The notes under the pieces: model-generated
Databases searched by the model: none
Seen by the model: only the letters and a program-made list of their open reading frames with translations
Told to the model about the DNA's origin: nothing
Translations under genes and position numbers: made by a program
Source of the DNA: an uncultured Christensenella sp.
GTDB lineage: Bacteria; Bacillota; Clostridia; Christensenellales; Borkfalkiaceae
Reading direction: 5' to 3'
NCBI GenBank assembly: GCA_910586345.1
Contig: CAJUHC010000001.1
Span: 30,656 to 94,655, forward strand
Length of the DNA: 64,000 bases
Shown: piece after piece, positions 55,308 through 64,000 of the stretch
How positions within the stretch are numbered: position 1 is the stretch's first letter
Layout of the letters: every line of letters starts with the position of its first letter

Positions 55308-56399
55308 CTAAATTAATCGTTCGCAAACCGCCAAAGCCTTTTCAACGACGGTATCCATATTATAATATCTGTAATCGGCAAGCCTTCCGCCGAGGATATA
55401 GCCCTTTTCGGCAGCCATAGCCCTATATTTTTCCGCCAAAGCGTCGTTTTTATCGTTATTCACCGAATAATAAGGTTCGCACCCTTCTTCCCAGGCTTTG
55501 GGATATTCCTTTGTGATAACCGTTTTGGGCTGTTTCCCGAATTCGAAATGTTTGTGTTCGATTATCCTCGTATACGGAACTTCGTGCGAAGTGTAATTCA
55601 CAACGGCGTTGCCTTGGTAATTTTCAGTACCGAGAACTTCCGTTTCGAATTCCAGAGTGCGGTATTCGAGTTTGCCGAGAACGTAGCCGAACAATCTGTC
55701 GGTTGCGCCCGTATAAACTATCTTGTCAGCAAGAGCTTCGAGCTCTTCCCTGTGCTCCAAAAAATCGCAGTTAAGCTTGACCTCGCTTCCGCCCAAAAGC
55801 TTTTCTATAATAGGAGTATATCCTCCTATGGGAATACCCTGATAGGGGTCGTCGAAATAATTGTTGTCGTAAGTAAATCTTACGGGCAGACGTTTTATTA
55901 TAAAAGGAGGCAATTCTTTACAGCTTCTGCCCCACTGTTTTTCCGTATAATCTTTTACGAGCTTCAGATAAATATCTTCGCCGACCATATTCACAGCTTG
56001 TTCTTCGAGATTTTTCGGCTCGGACACTCCCGCTTTCTTTACCTGTTCAGCGATTTTAGCTTTCGCTTCGTCGGGAGTTTTTATTCCCCACATACGCGAA
56101 AACGTGTTCATATTGAACGGAAGATTATAAACTTCGCCGTGATAGAAAGCCACGGGCGCGTTGATATAGTGATTGAAATCAGCGAACTCGTTTACGTAAT
56201 CCCAAACCTTTTTATTTTTGGTATGGAAAATATGCGCGCCGTACTTATGAACGGTTATATTCTCTTCGGTTTCAGTATACACGTTACCGCCTATATGTCC
56301 GCGTTTTTCGACGACAAGACATTTTTTACCCCTTTTGGTAGCTTCGTGCGCGAATACAGCTCCGAAAAGCCCCGCGCCGACAATTAAATAATCATACAT
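55308..56399 (-). CDS. glf: UDP-galactopyranose mutase
   Basis: 363 residues from ATG 56399, six bases after AAGGTG; a GTG at 56408 overlaps this site. FAD-binding GAGLFGAVFAHEATKRG at the start, HIGGNVYTE and KYGAHIFHTKNKKVW follow, and YTEKQWG and VARLPVR-like RLPVRFTYDNNYF are conserved in Glf. It turns UDP-galactopyranose into UDP-galactofuranose in the cytoplasm, the donor for galactofuranose in surface glycans. Last gene of the glycan cluster, 81 bp after the ROK kinase. Confidence 0.97.
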   Translation of the reverse strand: MYDYLIVGAGLFGAVFAHEATKRGKKCLVVEKRGHIGGNVYTETEENITVHKYGAHIFHTKNKKVWDYVNEFADFNHYINAPVAFYHGEVYNLPFNMNTFSRMWGIKTPDEAKAKIAEQVKKAGVSEPKNLEEQAVNMVGEDIYLKLVKDYTEKQWGRSCKELPPFIIKRLPVRFTYDNNYFDDPYQGIPIGGYTPIIEKLLGGSEVKLNCDFLEHREELEALADKIVYTGATDRLFGYVLGKLEYRTLEFETEVLGTENYQGNAVVNYTSHEVPYTRIIEHKHFEFGKQPKTVITKEYPKAWEEGCEPYYSVNNDKNDALAEKYRAMAAEKGYILGGRLADYRYYNMDTVVEKALAVCERLI

Positions 56400-56480
56400 A
56401 TTATACACCTTAATTTTTACGTCTGAAAGCCGTCATTAAGTTTGTGTAACCGCAATTAATACACGTTTAAAACGCAAACA

Positions 56481-57449
56481 TTACATCAAAAGAGCGGCGG
56501 CGCCGTAAGCGCCCGCCTTTCCGCCGAGCGAAGCGGTAACCACTTTTACGGGCGCAAAATCCGTTCCCGCGAAAATTTCTTCATCCAAAAGTTTCTGAAC
56601 GGGCAAAGTAAGCCTTTCTTTCTGTCCGCTGACTCCGCCTCCGAACATCACGACTTCGGGTCTGAAAACGTTCGCGATATTCGTTACGCCTATCGCAAGA
56701 TGTTTTATGTACCAATCGACGACTCTTTTCGCCGCTTCATCCGTATCCGAATACTCGAAAGCAGTCAAACCCGTAACAGTTTCGGGAGTGTATTTTTCCC
56801 ACATCGCGGAATTTGTATCCGCGCGCATCTCTTCGCGCGTTTTTCTCATAAGCGCCGACGCGGAAGCGTAACATTCGAAACAGCCTTTGCGTCCGCAGGA
56901 ACAAGGATAACCGTCTGTTTCTATGACGGTATGCCCTATTTCCGTGCCGACCGATTTACCGCCCTCGAACAATTGTCCGTCGACGACTATTCCGCCGCCG
57001 ACGCCCGTTCCGAGCGTAACCAGGATACTGTCCTTGTATTTTCTGCCTGCGCCGAACTTGGCTTCGCCCAATGCCGCAGCGTGAGCGTCGTTCGTTATTT
57101 TAACGGGCAAACCGATTTTATCGGAAATTTCCTTTTGCAGAGGAAAATATTTCAGACCGAGATTACCAGAAAAAACGACAAAACCGTTTTTACTGTCTAT
57201 CAGTCCCGGACAGCCTATACCGACGCCTTTTATGTCGGTCTTGTATCCGCCGATAGTCTGTATCATTCTGTTTATGAGAGTAACTATGTTATCGCACATA
57301 GCCGAACCGCCGTTTTTACAGCCTGTTTCGATACAGTCCTTGCATAGTTCGGTACCGTCGCCTCTCAAAATCATACCCTTTACGGACATTCCGCCGATGT
57401 CTATTCCTATATATTTCTTTACACTGTTTCCGGTATCGGTAATTTTCAT
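56481..57449 (-). CDS. ROK family sugar kinase (glucokinase-like)
   Basis: 322 residues. Phosphate loop YIGIDIGGMSVKGMI at 14-28, NDAHAAALGE, TLGTGVGGGIV and the zinc-binding ROK signature CSCGRKGCFEC with GHTVIETDGYP before it. It phosphorylates a hexose, most likely glucose or N-acetylmannosamine. Four bases separate it from the glycosyltransferase gene. With the GH3 enzyme in the same cluster it could deal with the glucose released. Confidence 0.92.
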   Translation of the reverse strand: MKITDTGNSVKKYIGIDIGGMSVKGMILRGDGTELCKDCIETGCKNGGSAMCDNIVTLINRMIQTIGGYKTDIKGVGIGCPGLIDSKNGFVVFSGNLGLKYFPLQKEISDKIGLPVKITNDAHAAALGEAKFGAGRKYKDSILVTLGTGVGGGIVVDGQLFEGGKSVGTEIGHTVIETDGYPCSCGRKGCFECYASASALMRKTREEMRADTNSAMWEKYTPETVTGLTAFEYSDTDEAAKRVVDWYIKHLAIGVTNIANVFRPEVVMFGGGVSGQKERLTLPVQKLLDEEIFAGTDFAPVKVVTASLGGKAGAYGAAALLM

Positions 57450-57453
57450 AAGC

Positions 57454-58479
57454 TTATCCTAATTTAACTTTTTTACAAAGAATATCGTAACCTTTACACA
57501 TTATCCACCCTCTCATACGCCAGGGAAGATAATTTACCGCCGTCGCGTAGGAACGGCTTCTCAAACGTCTGTACAACGCTTTGTCCTTTTCCTTAATATG
57601 CTTCCACATAGCTTTTAAAGCCTGCTTACGCTCGGGCGAATACTCCGCACATATAAACAACAGCGTCGTCATCATAAGAGCTTCCAGCGAGTGCCACATA
57701 TATTTTCTAAGCCCCTTGGGCATTTTTTTTATTTCTGCCCAAGTATAAGCGTCGGTCATTCTCAGCATTACTCTGATTTGCTGTTCGTATCTCTTTACGA
57801 AATTGGCTTTATTCACCGATTGGTCGCTTCTGCCGATAAAATAATGATAAAGATTAAGGTTAAGATAACAAACAGTCTGCATATACGGCAAAGGCTGATA
57901 CGCGTAAATATTATCCACATAAAAAGTGTGTTCGGGAAGAACGGTACCGCTTTGCAACAGTTTTTCACGCTTATAAAGCAGAGCGTGCATAAGCATCATA
58001 TGCGAATACCTGAATTTTTTAAGTTTATCCCAACCGCATATTTCGCCTTCGGGAAGTTTGTCTCCGTACGCGCTCACGTGGCGCGTATTTTCATAAACTT
58101 TATCGTAAATGAAGTTAGTCACATACAAATCGGGAAGGGTATTTTCCGACTGATGTTTCTTTATCGTATCGAGGAGCTGTTTCAAAGCCTGTTCGTCGAG
58201 CCAATCGTCCGAGTCCACGACTTTATAATAAAGTCCCGACGCGAGATTTAAACCCGCGTTTACTCCCGAGCCGTGACCGCCGTTTTCCTTGTCTATGACT
58301 TTAACGATATCGGGATATTCTTCGGCGTACCCGTTAGCTATTTTCAACGTGTCATCTTTCGAACCGTCGTTTACAATAATGACTTCTACGTCGTTACCGC
58401 CCGTCAGCAGGCTGTCTATACATTTACGCATATACTCCTGCGAATTGTAGCTGGGTACGGCAAAACTGATTAATTTCAT
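57454..58479 (-). CDS. Family 2 glycosyltransferase
   Basis: 341 residues. GT-A fold with SFAVPSYNSQEYMRKCIDSL, EVIIVNDGSKDDT and the metal-binding VVDSDDWLD. A C-terminal helical part of 130 residues lacks a clear membrane helix. It adds a sugar to a lipid or glycan acceptor at the inner membrane face. Flanked by a phosphatase gene (4 bp) and the ROK gene (4 bp). Confidence 0.9.
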   Translation of the reverse strand: MKLISFAVPSYNSQEYMRKCIDSLLTGGNDVEVIIVNDGSKDDTLKIANGYAEEYPDIVKVIDKENGGHGSGVNAGLNLASGLYYKVVDSDDWLDEQALKQLLDTIKKHQSENTLPDLYVTNFIYDKVYENTRHVSAYGDKLPEGEICGWDKLKKFRYSHMMLMHALLYKREKLLQSGTVLPEHTFYVDNIYAYQPLPYMQTVCYLNLNLYHYFIGRSDQSVNKANFVKRYEQQIRVMLRMTDAYTWAEIKKMPKGLRKYMWHSLEALMMTTLLFICAEYSPERKQALKAMWKHIKEKDKALYRRLRSRSYATAVNYLPWRMRGWIMCKGYDILCKKVKLG

Positions 58480-58483
58480 ATTT

Positions 58484-59281
58484 TTATACCAGATATTTTT
58501 TCTTTAAAGTAATTATGTCCTTATCGGTAACTTCTAAAACTTGTTTGCAATATTCCGCTATTCCGCCGTATCGGGCTTTCATATCGTTGATAACGGTTTC
58601 GAGATATTCGCGTTTGGTACGCATAAAACCGAAAAGTATTTTCTTTAACTTCAAAGAAACGGGAGCAATGGCAAGCACGAACCTGTTCAAAGAATATTGC
58701 TTTCTCCAGAATTTCCGTGAAACCAAATAGTCGGATATAATCGTTTCTTCGTCTGCGCCCAGCAGAGCTTCGACAAGCATTGCGCAGATACCGCCTCGGT
58801 CCTTACCGCTCGTACAATGCCACAAAACAGTACCTTCTTCCTCAATTACAATACGAAGAAATTTTTTGAGTTCCTGTTGAGGCTGTTCGTTAAAAAGTAT
58901 ACTGCGGTAAGTTTCAATCATATAATTGTCCGCGGTCCCGAACTCATCTTTAATGCGTCTGCTTTCTTTGAGCATAGTATGACGCATACTGCTGTCTGAG
59001 GTGACCCCGGGCGTAGAAGTGCACAATACGGGAAGCCAAAAATAATTTATGCCGTCAATTTGCGTATCGGGATGCTGCTGTCTTTCGGTGCTTATACGAA
59101 GGTCTATGACAGTCGTAACCCCGATTTTTTTAAGCGCGGCAATTGTGCAGGCAGGCAAATCGGAAAGCTTACCGCTACGGATAAGCTTTCCTCTTTTTAT
59201 TTCCAGCCCGTCCGACGTCGGCAAACCGCCGAGGTCGCGGGTGTTATTTAATTTTTTAAGCTTTAAACGCTTAATAACCAT
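58484..59281 (-). CDS. Tyrosine-protein phosphatase (Y_phosphatase3 type)
   Basis: 265 residues. N-terminal NTRDLGGLPTSDG and RGKLIRSGKLSDL are the family signature, and the active site HCTSGKDRGG has Cys at about 155. Bacterial members act on phosphotyrosine or phosphoinositides. The ATG overlaps the preceding stop codon (TAATG). Tyrosine phosphatases are often coupled to exopolysaccharide export, which fits the cluster, but no tyrosine kinase is seen here. Confidence 0.9.
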   Translation of the reverse strand: MVIKRLKLKKLNNTRDLGGLPTSDGLEIKRGKLIRSGKLSDLPACTIAALKKIGVTTVIDLRISTERQQHPDTQIDGINYFWLPVLCTSTPGVTSDSSMRHTMLKESRRIKDEFGTADNYMIETYRSILFNEQPQQELKKFLRIVIEEEGTVLWHCTSGKDRGGICAMLVEALLGADEETIISDYLVSRKFWRKQYSLNRFVLAIAPVSLKLKKILFGFMRTKREYLETVINDMKARYGGIAEYCKQVLEVTDKDIITLKKKYLV

Positions 59282-60339
59282 TACAATGCTTTTGCCGCGT
59301 TGAAAGCAACTTCCTTTTCGTCTCTTGCAACAATCGCATATACCGCGTTTTCAAATGCTTTTTCTATTTTTGCGGTATACAATTCTTTTTCTTCTGCTTT
59401 AAGTTTGGGATTTTCGGAAGCTTTGACAATCGCATTATACTTCATAACTGCCGCATTGACCTGCGATTTGGCTTTGAAATATTCCTTTTCCGCATTGGAT
59501 TTCGTAGCTTTGTCTTCCCAGAGTTTCATAGTATTTTCGGCTTTAACGATTTTCTCAGTAGGCGCGTTTTTAGCGACGAGTTTTTCATACTTAGCCTTGG
59601 AACTCTTAGCCATTTTGTTATTATCGGGGAAGATAATAAGGAAGATAAAGAAGAATATCGCCATAGATACGCCGCCCGTAAGCACCGTCTTTATTAAACC
59701 TGCGACAACGTCGAGTCCCGGGCTCTGATACCAGCCCCAGTGAGTAAAGAATACGTTGCAGATGCCCCATACGGCGTTTGTAAATACGGAAACAAGCACC
59801 CAACCTATGAAATACCACAAAGCCTGCAACCAGGGATTACCGTGCGAACGGTAAGTTATGTTTCTCTGTAAGGGGAAGTTAATGCACTGAGCGGTAAATA
59901 CCGCGATTTCAAACGCTATAAAATATCCCCAGCCGTTATTGTCTCCGAATATAACGTACGACGCGCCGTTATTCGTAAACGAACCCAAAGTTATATTGGG
60001 CCAGCCCACCGTTATTTGCGGGAAAACGCTTTGGGGGAACGCATAAGGCAGGAACGTCATAACGATAAACTGCCAGATAGTCACAGCCTGCGAGAAAACC
60101 ACAAGGAAAAAAATCTTATAAATCAAATCCGAGCCCTTGGGATGTTTGTCGCAAAAGCCGTACCAGGTCCCGAGCCACCAGCGGCCTATTTTCTGAAAGA
60201 ACCTTAAAAACCCGTTTTTCGAAAGAGGTTTAACCTGTTTTTGCAAGTCCTCTACGGTATATTTACTTATATCCGCTTTGGATACGGACGCGTCCGCCGC
60301 TCCCGCGGCTTCGGCAGTTTCTTTTACTTCTTCACTCAT
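59281..60339 (-). CDS. GtrA-like membrane protein with C-terminal coiled coil
   Basis: 352 residues. A charged N-terminal tail of 70 residues; four membrane helices between about 75 and 235, with FTAQCINFPLQRNITYRS between helices two and three, resembling the GtrA motif; then a C-terminal 115-residue Lys/Ala/Glu coiled coil. GtrA proteins help to move polyprenyl-linked sugars across the membrane. The GtrA assignment is tentative, and the coiled coil is not part of that family. The start overlaps the GH3 stop (ATGA). Confidence 0.6.
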   Translation of the reverse strand: MSEEVKETAEAAGAADASVSKADISKYTVEDLQKQVKPLSKNGFLRFFQKIGRWWLGTWYGFCDKHPKGSDLIYKIFFLVVFSQAVTIWQFIVMTFLPYAFPQSVFPQITVGWPNITLGSFTNNGASYVIFGDNNGWGYFIAFEIAVFTAQCINFPLQRNITYRSHGNPWLQALWYFIGWVLVSVFTNAVWGICNVFFTHWGWYQSPGLDVVAGLIKTVLTGGVSMAIFFFIFLIIFPDNNKMAKSSKAKYEKLVAKNAPTEKIVKAENTMKLWEDKATKSNAEKEYFKAKSQVNAAVMKYNAIVKASENPKLKAEEKELYTAKIEKAFENAVYAIVARDEKEVAFNAAKAL

Positions 60340-62735
60340 TTCTTTGCCTCCTTTTTAACTTTTTCCTTTGATAAGAATCTGCCAACGCCCTTAAAGAAGT
60401 GACCGTTGAACATCAGAAGTAACGCTTCCATTTGTCTGCGGCTCATACCGCCGAATTTCGCAAGCCCCCTCACGGGCTGATGCAGTACGCCCATAACGAG
60501 CGTGTTCGCAAGCGAACGCATTCCGAAGCCCTTGCACGCTTTGATAGCAAAGCGTATAACGCCCGAGAACGCTCTGCCTACCCACCGTTTCGAATATCTC
60601 AAATCGGCGATAGTACAGTTTTCATGTATAACCATTCTCTTCTTTTTATAGAAATTATATCCCGAATAAGGAATATCCCTTCCGAGAAGTTCTTTGAATT
60701 CTCCGTCGCCGACGTTCGCAACGTTACCGCTGTAATACGAAGGAAGTTTCCCGCTGTCGTAAGGAACAACGTCGGTAGTGCCCTGCTTAATTACACTCGC
60801 CGTAAGGCGGATATCCGCCGAGCTCGCGCCTATATAGAGCTGATATTCTCCGGCCTCTATTTCCCACTTATCAGTCTTTACGTTGAAATAGCGGAACGTC
60901 TTGTCGTCGAAAGCTATATTAACGTTCTTGCTTTCGCCCGCTTTAAGATAAACTTTCGCAAAGCCTTTCAATTCCTTTGCGGGACGGAAAACTTTTCCGT
61001 CCTTTTTGCCGACGTAAAGCTGAGCCGCTTCCGCGCCGTCGTATTTGCCTGTATTTTTAACGGTGAACGAAACTCCGTTTGCGTCCGCTTTGACGTCGGA
61101 ATATTCGAAAGTCGTATAAGAAAGTCCGAAACCGAACGGATATGCGACTTCAACGTTCGCCGTATCGTAATACCTGTACCCGATATAAAGTCCTTCGCGG
61201 TACTCTACCGTCATCTGCTTGCCGGGGAAATGGGAAGCCGAGGAACAATCGCCGTATTTCACAGGGAAAGTTTCCGCAAGTTTACCCGAAGGATTGACCT
61301 TACCCGTGATTACGTCGAGCATAGCGCCCGCGCCCGCCTGACCCGTAAGACAGCCGTAAACAATCGCGTTCGCGTCTTTGCACCAGTCGGTTTCAACCGC
61401 GCTTCCGCACGAAAGAACAAGAATAAGCTTTTTGCTGTTAGCTCTTACCTGTTTATATAAAGCAATCTGGTTTGCGGGAATTTTTATCTGCTCCCTGTCG
61501 AGTCCTTCCGCTTCCGACACCTCGTCGAGTCCGAGACAAAGAATTACGTTGTCGACTCTCTTGGCGAGTTTAACCGCTTTTTTTATAAGTCCGTTCTTAT
61601 TTTTGCCGTATCTGTCGAAACCTTGTTCGTAACCTATAAAGTTTACTTCGTGTCTGTTTTCGAGTATCGTAGTAAGTTTTGTGGGATTAACAATCGAAGA
61701 ACCCGCGCCCTGATATCTCGGCAGGTGCGCGAAATCGCCGATGAGCGCAGTTCTCGTATCTGCGGACACAGGAAGAACACCGTCGTTCTTTAACAAGACG
61801 ATGCTCTCTTCCGCGCATTTGCGCGCTATTTCGTGATGAGCCTCGACGTCGAAAGGTTTTCCTTTTTCCGTTTGAGTGGTTCTCTCTATCAACGTGAGAA
61901 TACGTTCGACGCATTCGTCCACGTATTTAATATCGAGCGTACCGTCTTCGACAGCCTTGACTATATCGTCCGCGCCGTATTTGCACGATGGCATTTCAAG
62001 GTCGCTACCCGCCGCAGTGGAAGCTACTTTGTCGTTACAGCCGGCCCAGTCCGAAATCACGACGCCGTCGAACCCCCATTCCCCGCGGAGTATGTCGCGT
62101 ATAAGGTGGTCGTTTTCGTCCGCGAACTTGCCGTTAATCATATTGTAAGAAGACATTATGGAATTTGTTTTGCCCTCTCTCACTGCAATTTCAAATGCGG
62201 TAAGATAAATCTCGCGCAAAGTTCTTTCATCCATTACGGAGTCTGTAACCATACGTCTCTCTTCCTGGTTGTTTGCGGCGAAATGCTTCACGCAAGCCGA
62301 AGTTCCCTTCGACTGAATACCGCGTATATACGAAGCCGCCATTTTACCCGCGAGATAGGGGTCCTCCGAAAAATATTCGAAGTTTCTTCCGCAACGGGGA
62401 TTGCGCTTCATATTCGTGCCGGGACCGAGAAGAACGTTTACTTTCTGCGAAGCCGCCTCCTCGCCCAGAGCTTCGCCCATCTTTTCGCCAAGCTCTTCGT
62501 TCCAACTGTTTGCCATCGCCGCCGCCGTAGGGAAACACGTAGCCGGAATACTCGCGTTCAGTCCCAAATGGTCAGCCGCGGCGGCCTGTTTCCTTATTCC
62601 GTGAGGTCCGTCCGATAAAAACAGCGACGGAACTCCCAGCTCGGGATAATCCTTGGTCTGCCAGAAATCTTTGCCCGTAAGCAAGTCGGCTTTTTGGCGG
62701 ACTGTCAGTTCGTTTATTATTTTTTGTTTGTCCAT
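60336..62735 (-). CDS. Family 3 glycoside hydrolase (beta-glucosidase type)
   Basis: 799 residues. GH3 N-domain with SDGPHGIRKQ, GPGTNMKRNPRCGRNFEYF, KHFAANNQEERR and the nucleophile Asp at about 229 in VVISDWAG; C-domain with the second part of the active site; a fibronectin-III-like domain (VSFTVKNTGKYDGAEAAQLY) and a C-terminal tail of about 110 residues that is amphipathic and basic, seen in some clostridial members. No signal peptide. It removes terminal beta-linked glucose or a related sugar. First gene of the glycan cluster. Confidence 0.95.
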   Translation of the reverse strand: MDKQKIINELTVRQKADLLTGKDFWQTKDYPELGVPSLFLSDGPHGIRKQAAAADHLGLNASIPATCFPTAAAMANSWNEELGEKMGEALGEEAASQKVNVLLGPGTNMKRNPRCGRNFEYFSEDPYLAGKMAASYIRGIQSKGTSACVKHFAANNQEERRMVTDSVMDERTLREIYLTAFEIAVREGKTNSIMSSYNMINGKFADENDHLIRDILRGEWGFDGVVISDWAGCNDKVASTAAGSDLEMPSCKYGADDIVKAVEDGTLDIKYVDECVERILTLIERTTQTEKGKPFDVEAHHEIARKCAEESIVLLKNDGVLPVSADTRTALIGDFAHLPRYQGAGSSIVNPTKLTTILENRHEVNFIGYEQGFDRYGKNKNGLIKKAVKLAKRVDNVILCLGLDEVSEAEGLDREQIKIPANQIALYKQVRANSKKLILVLSCGSAVETDWCKDANAIVYGCLTGQAGAGAMLDVITGKVNPSGKLAETFPVKYGDCSSASHFPGKQMTVEYREGLYIGYRYYDTANVEVAYPFGFGLSYTTFEYSDVKADANGVSFTVKNTGKYDGAEAAQLYVGKKDGKVFRPAKELKGFAKVYLKAGESKNVNIAFDDKTFRYFNVKTDKWEIEAGEYQLYIGASSADIRLTASVIKQGTTDVVPYDSGKLPSYYSGNVANVGDGEFKELLGRDIPYSGYNFYKKKRMVIHENCTIADLRYSKRWVGRAFSGVIRFAIKACKGFGMRSLANTLVMGVLHQPVRGLAKFGGMSRRQMEALLLMFNGHFFKGVGRFLSKEKVKKEAKK

Positions 62736-62808
62736 CAGTTTTTGTTACACCTTAACAAATTTTTATGGAATTATACAATATTGAGAAACAAAATTATATA
62801 ACATTAGC

Positions 62809-62845
62809 GTAACCTGCAATTTACGCATCGTAATTTGCAGGTTAC
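62809..62845 (-). terminator. Terminator after the beta-helix gene
   Basis: A 16 bp stem with one mismatch (62809-62824 with 62830-62845) and a five-base loop, 33 bp past the stop codon at 62878 on the minus strand. Confidence 0.75.
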
Positions 62846-62877
62846 TCAACTGTTTTATTTGTAAATTCCCTTAGTTT

Positions 62878-64000
62878 TTATCTCTCGACGTATTTGCCTG
62901 CTATAAAAGACGTAAACTGCGTCTTAGCGCCGTCGAAATTGCTTTTACCGCGTTCGTTGACGATATACCTGATTCCGCCGTTCGTTTTCTTGTCGCCGAA
63001 ATTGAGAAAATTCGCAATAGCCATATGCTCGACGTGAATACCCTCGTTCGACGGAAGCTCTATTGCGTGGTCGAGGGTAAATATATTTTTAAGCCTGCTG
63101 CTTGCAACGTAGTAAACGCCTATTCCGTAAGCGGTATGATTTTTAACACCGTCAGCAACTTTATAACTCGCATAACCCTGATAAGTTTTGCCGTTCCACT
63201 CCGACATCCATTCGTCCTGTGCGTATTCGGGATTTTCTTCCGTCGCGCCGTCCGCAAGGCGGGAAGGCACGTCGTAAGGAGTTTCCGACTGATAGAAAGC
63301 CATAAAACCGTGTTCGCCTTTCCATATCGTCTGATACTCGTGGAAATGCTCTACCATAAGCCCGTAAATCGTCACGTAATCGCCGTTTACTATCACGCCG
63401 TTCTTGGTTTTGTTTATATCCCAACCTACCGTACCGCTGTTGCCGTGGTCCGCGCGCCATACCCAGAAATTATCGCCTACGACGTCGTTGGAATTTATTT
63501 CGAGCGTCAAATCAACCGAAGTCGCTCCTTTATCCGCTCCGCCTATGCGGTAATAAACGTCGTTCAGTACGGTAGGATTTTCATTGTGGCGCACTTGCGT
63601 CTTTTTATCTCCGAGCCGTAAAAGATTTTGGGAATATTCGCCCGCGTCGAACATAATGCCGCTGAGCTGTACTCCGTCCACGTCGCTTACGCTCATTATG
63701 GTATCCTTATTATTACCCGCAAGCTTTAACGTCGCAAGCCCCAAACCCATAACAATAGTATCGGGTTTCGTAACCAGCAACGGACTTTCTATATCGTAAA
63801 TGCCTGCGGTAAACAGAATATGTTTTCCGTTGTTTAAAGCCGCGTTAATGGTCTTTGCGTTGTCTCTGTCCGAACGCGCGACGTAGAATTTATCGAGCGA
63901 TATATATTCGTCGTAGTCGTTGAGCGATTCACCGTTTTCCGACCAGCTAACGCCTGACGAATTCCTTTGCAGTGCAGGACGGCAAACGTAATATCCGTCG
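62878..64000 (-). CDS. Beta-helix protein, GH55-like (N-terminus outside window)
   Basis: The reading frame is open from its stop at 62878 to the right edge, 374 codons, so the true start lies outside the window. The visible part contains FYVARSDRDNAKTINAALNN, KPDTIVMGLGLATLKLAGNN, SDVDGVQLSGIMFDAGEYS, GDNFWVWRADHGNSGTVGWD and HAIELPSNEGIHVEHMAIAN. This is the pattern of right-handed parallel beta-helix proteins, close to a group often annotated as coagulation factor 5/8 or adenylyl cyclase that resembles GH55 glucanases. Probably a secreted carbohydrate-active enzyme. A shorter start at 63780 has no support. Confidence 0.8.
   Translation of the reverse strand, partial: DGYYVCRPALQRNSSGVSWSENGESLNDYDEYISLDKFYVARSDRDNAKTINAALNNGKHILFTAGIYDIESPLLVTKPDTIVMGLGLATLKLAGNNKDTIMSVSDVDGVQLSGIMFDAGEYSQNLLRLGDKKTQVRHNENPTVLNDVYYRIGGADKGATSVDLTLEINSNDVVGDNFWVWRADHGNSGTVGWDINKTKNGVIVNGDYVTIYGLMVEHFHEYQTIWKGEHGFMAFYQSETPYDVPSRLADGATEENPEYAQDEWMSEWNGKTYQGYASYKVADGVKNHTAYGIGVYYVASSRLKNIFTLDHAIELPSNEGIHVEHMAIANFLNFGDKKTNGGIRYIVNERGKSNFDGAKTQFTSFIAGKYVER

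Noticed and set aside
63161..63460. Minus-strand frame overlapping the beta-helix gene
   Set aside because: It is a frame-shifted shadow of the conserved beta-helix coding sequence.

Overview
The window looks like chromosomal DNA of an uncultured gut Bacillota, probably Clostridia. The signs are a V-type ATPase operon in the ntpFIKECGABD order, BspA-type leucine-rich repeat proteins, many lipoproteins with a short lipobox, a CD1871A-type CxxC protein, DUF5714 and DUF11 proteins, and consensus sigma-A promoters with 17 bp spacers. The lineage is inferred from gene content only; no ribosomal RNA is present.

Layout. 1-3.4 kb: the start of a membrane protein, a frameshifted YdeI-like gene, and divergently a TIR-PP2C fusion protein with a consensus promoter. 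3.4-12.8 kb (minus): nine V-ATPase subunit genes followed by an LRR protein. 12.8-18.2 kb (minus): a MATE transporter, a cluster of DnaA boxes, then grpE-dnaK-dnaJ read right to left. 18.4-25.6 kb: extracytoplasmic redox genes, namely a thioredoxin-domain lipoprotein, a small lipoprotein, DUF5714, then (minus) a ferredoxin-thioredoxin membrane fusion and its CxxC partner. 25.9-27.1 kb: a cysteine desulfidase family gene with a leaderless layout. 27.2-48.0 kb (minus): one long probable operon running from a GLUG-motif lipoprotein through a 2412-residue subtilisin-like surface protease and another lipoprotein to a complete oligopeptide ABC transporter whose OppF carries an eight-helix membrane domain. 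48.3-50.0 kb: YitT and an SGNH hydrolase. 50.05-51.43 kb: a tRNA-Ser gene split in its anticodon loop by a 1.25 kb segment that carries an intact tRNA-Ser(GCT) and a hicAB toxin-antitoxin pair. 51.6-53.1 kb: two DUF11 proteins, the second with a 14-cysteine tail. 53.2-62.7 kb (minus): GH18, a lipase-like hydrolase, and a glycan cluster (Glf, ROK kinase, GT2, phosphatase, GtrA-like protein, GH3). 62.9-64 kb: a beta-helix protein that runs off the right end.

Working together. The surface protease and the Opp transporter form a plausible chain of peptide capture: cleavage outside, binding by OppA, import by OppBCDF. The ferredoxin-thioredoxin pair plausibly moves electrons outward to thiol partners, with the thioredoxin lipoprotein on the outer face. 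Glf, GT2 and the GtrA-like protein point to a galactofuranose-containing glycan.

The strongest candidates for something new are the TIR-PP2C fusion, the tRNA-Ser split by a hicAB cargo, the DnaA-box cluster away from dnaA, and the membrane-fused OppF in the protease operon. Several gene starts are set here from Shine-Dalgarno and promoter positions and differ from the longest reading frame.
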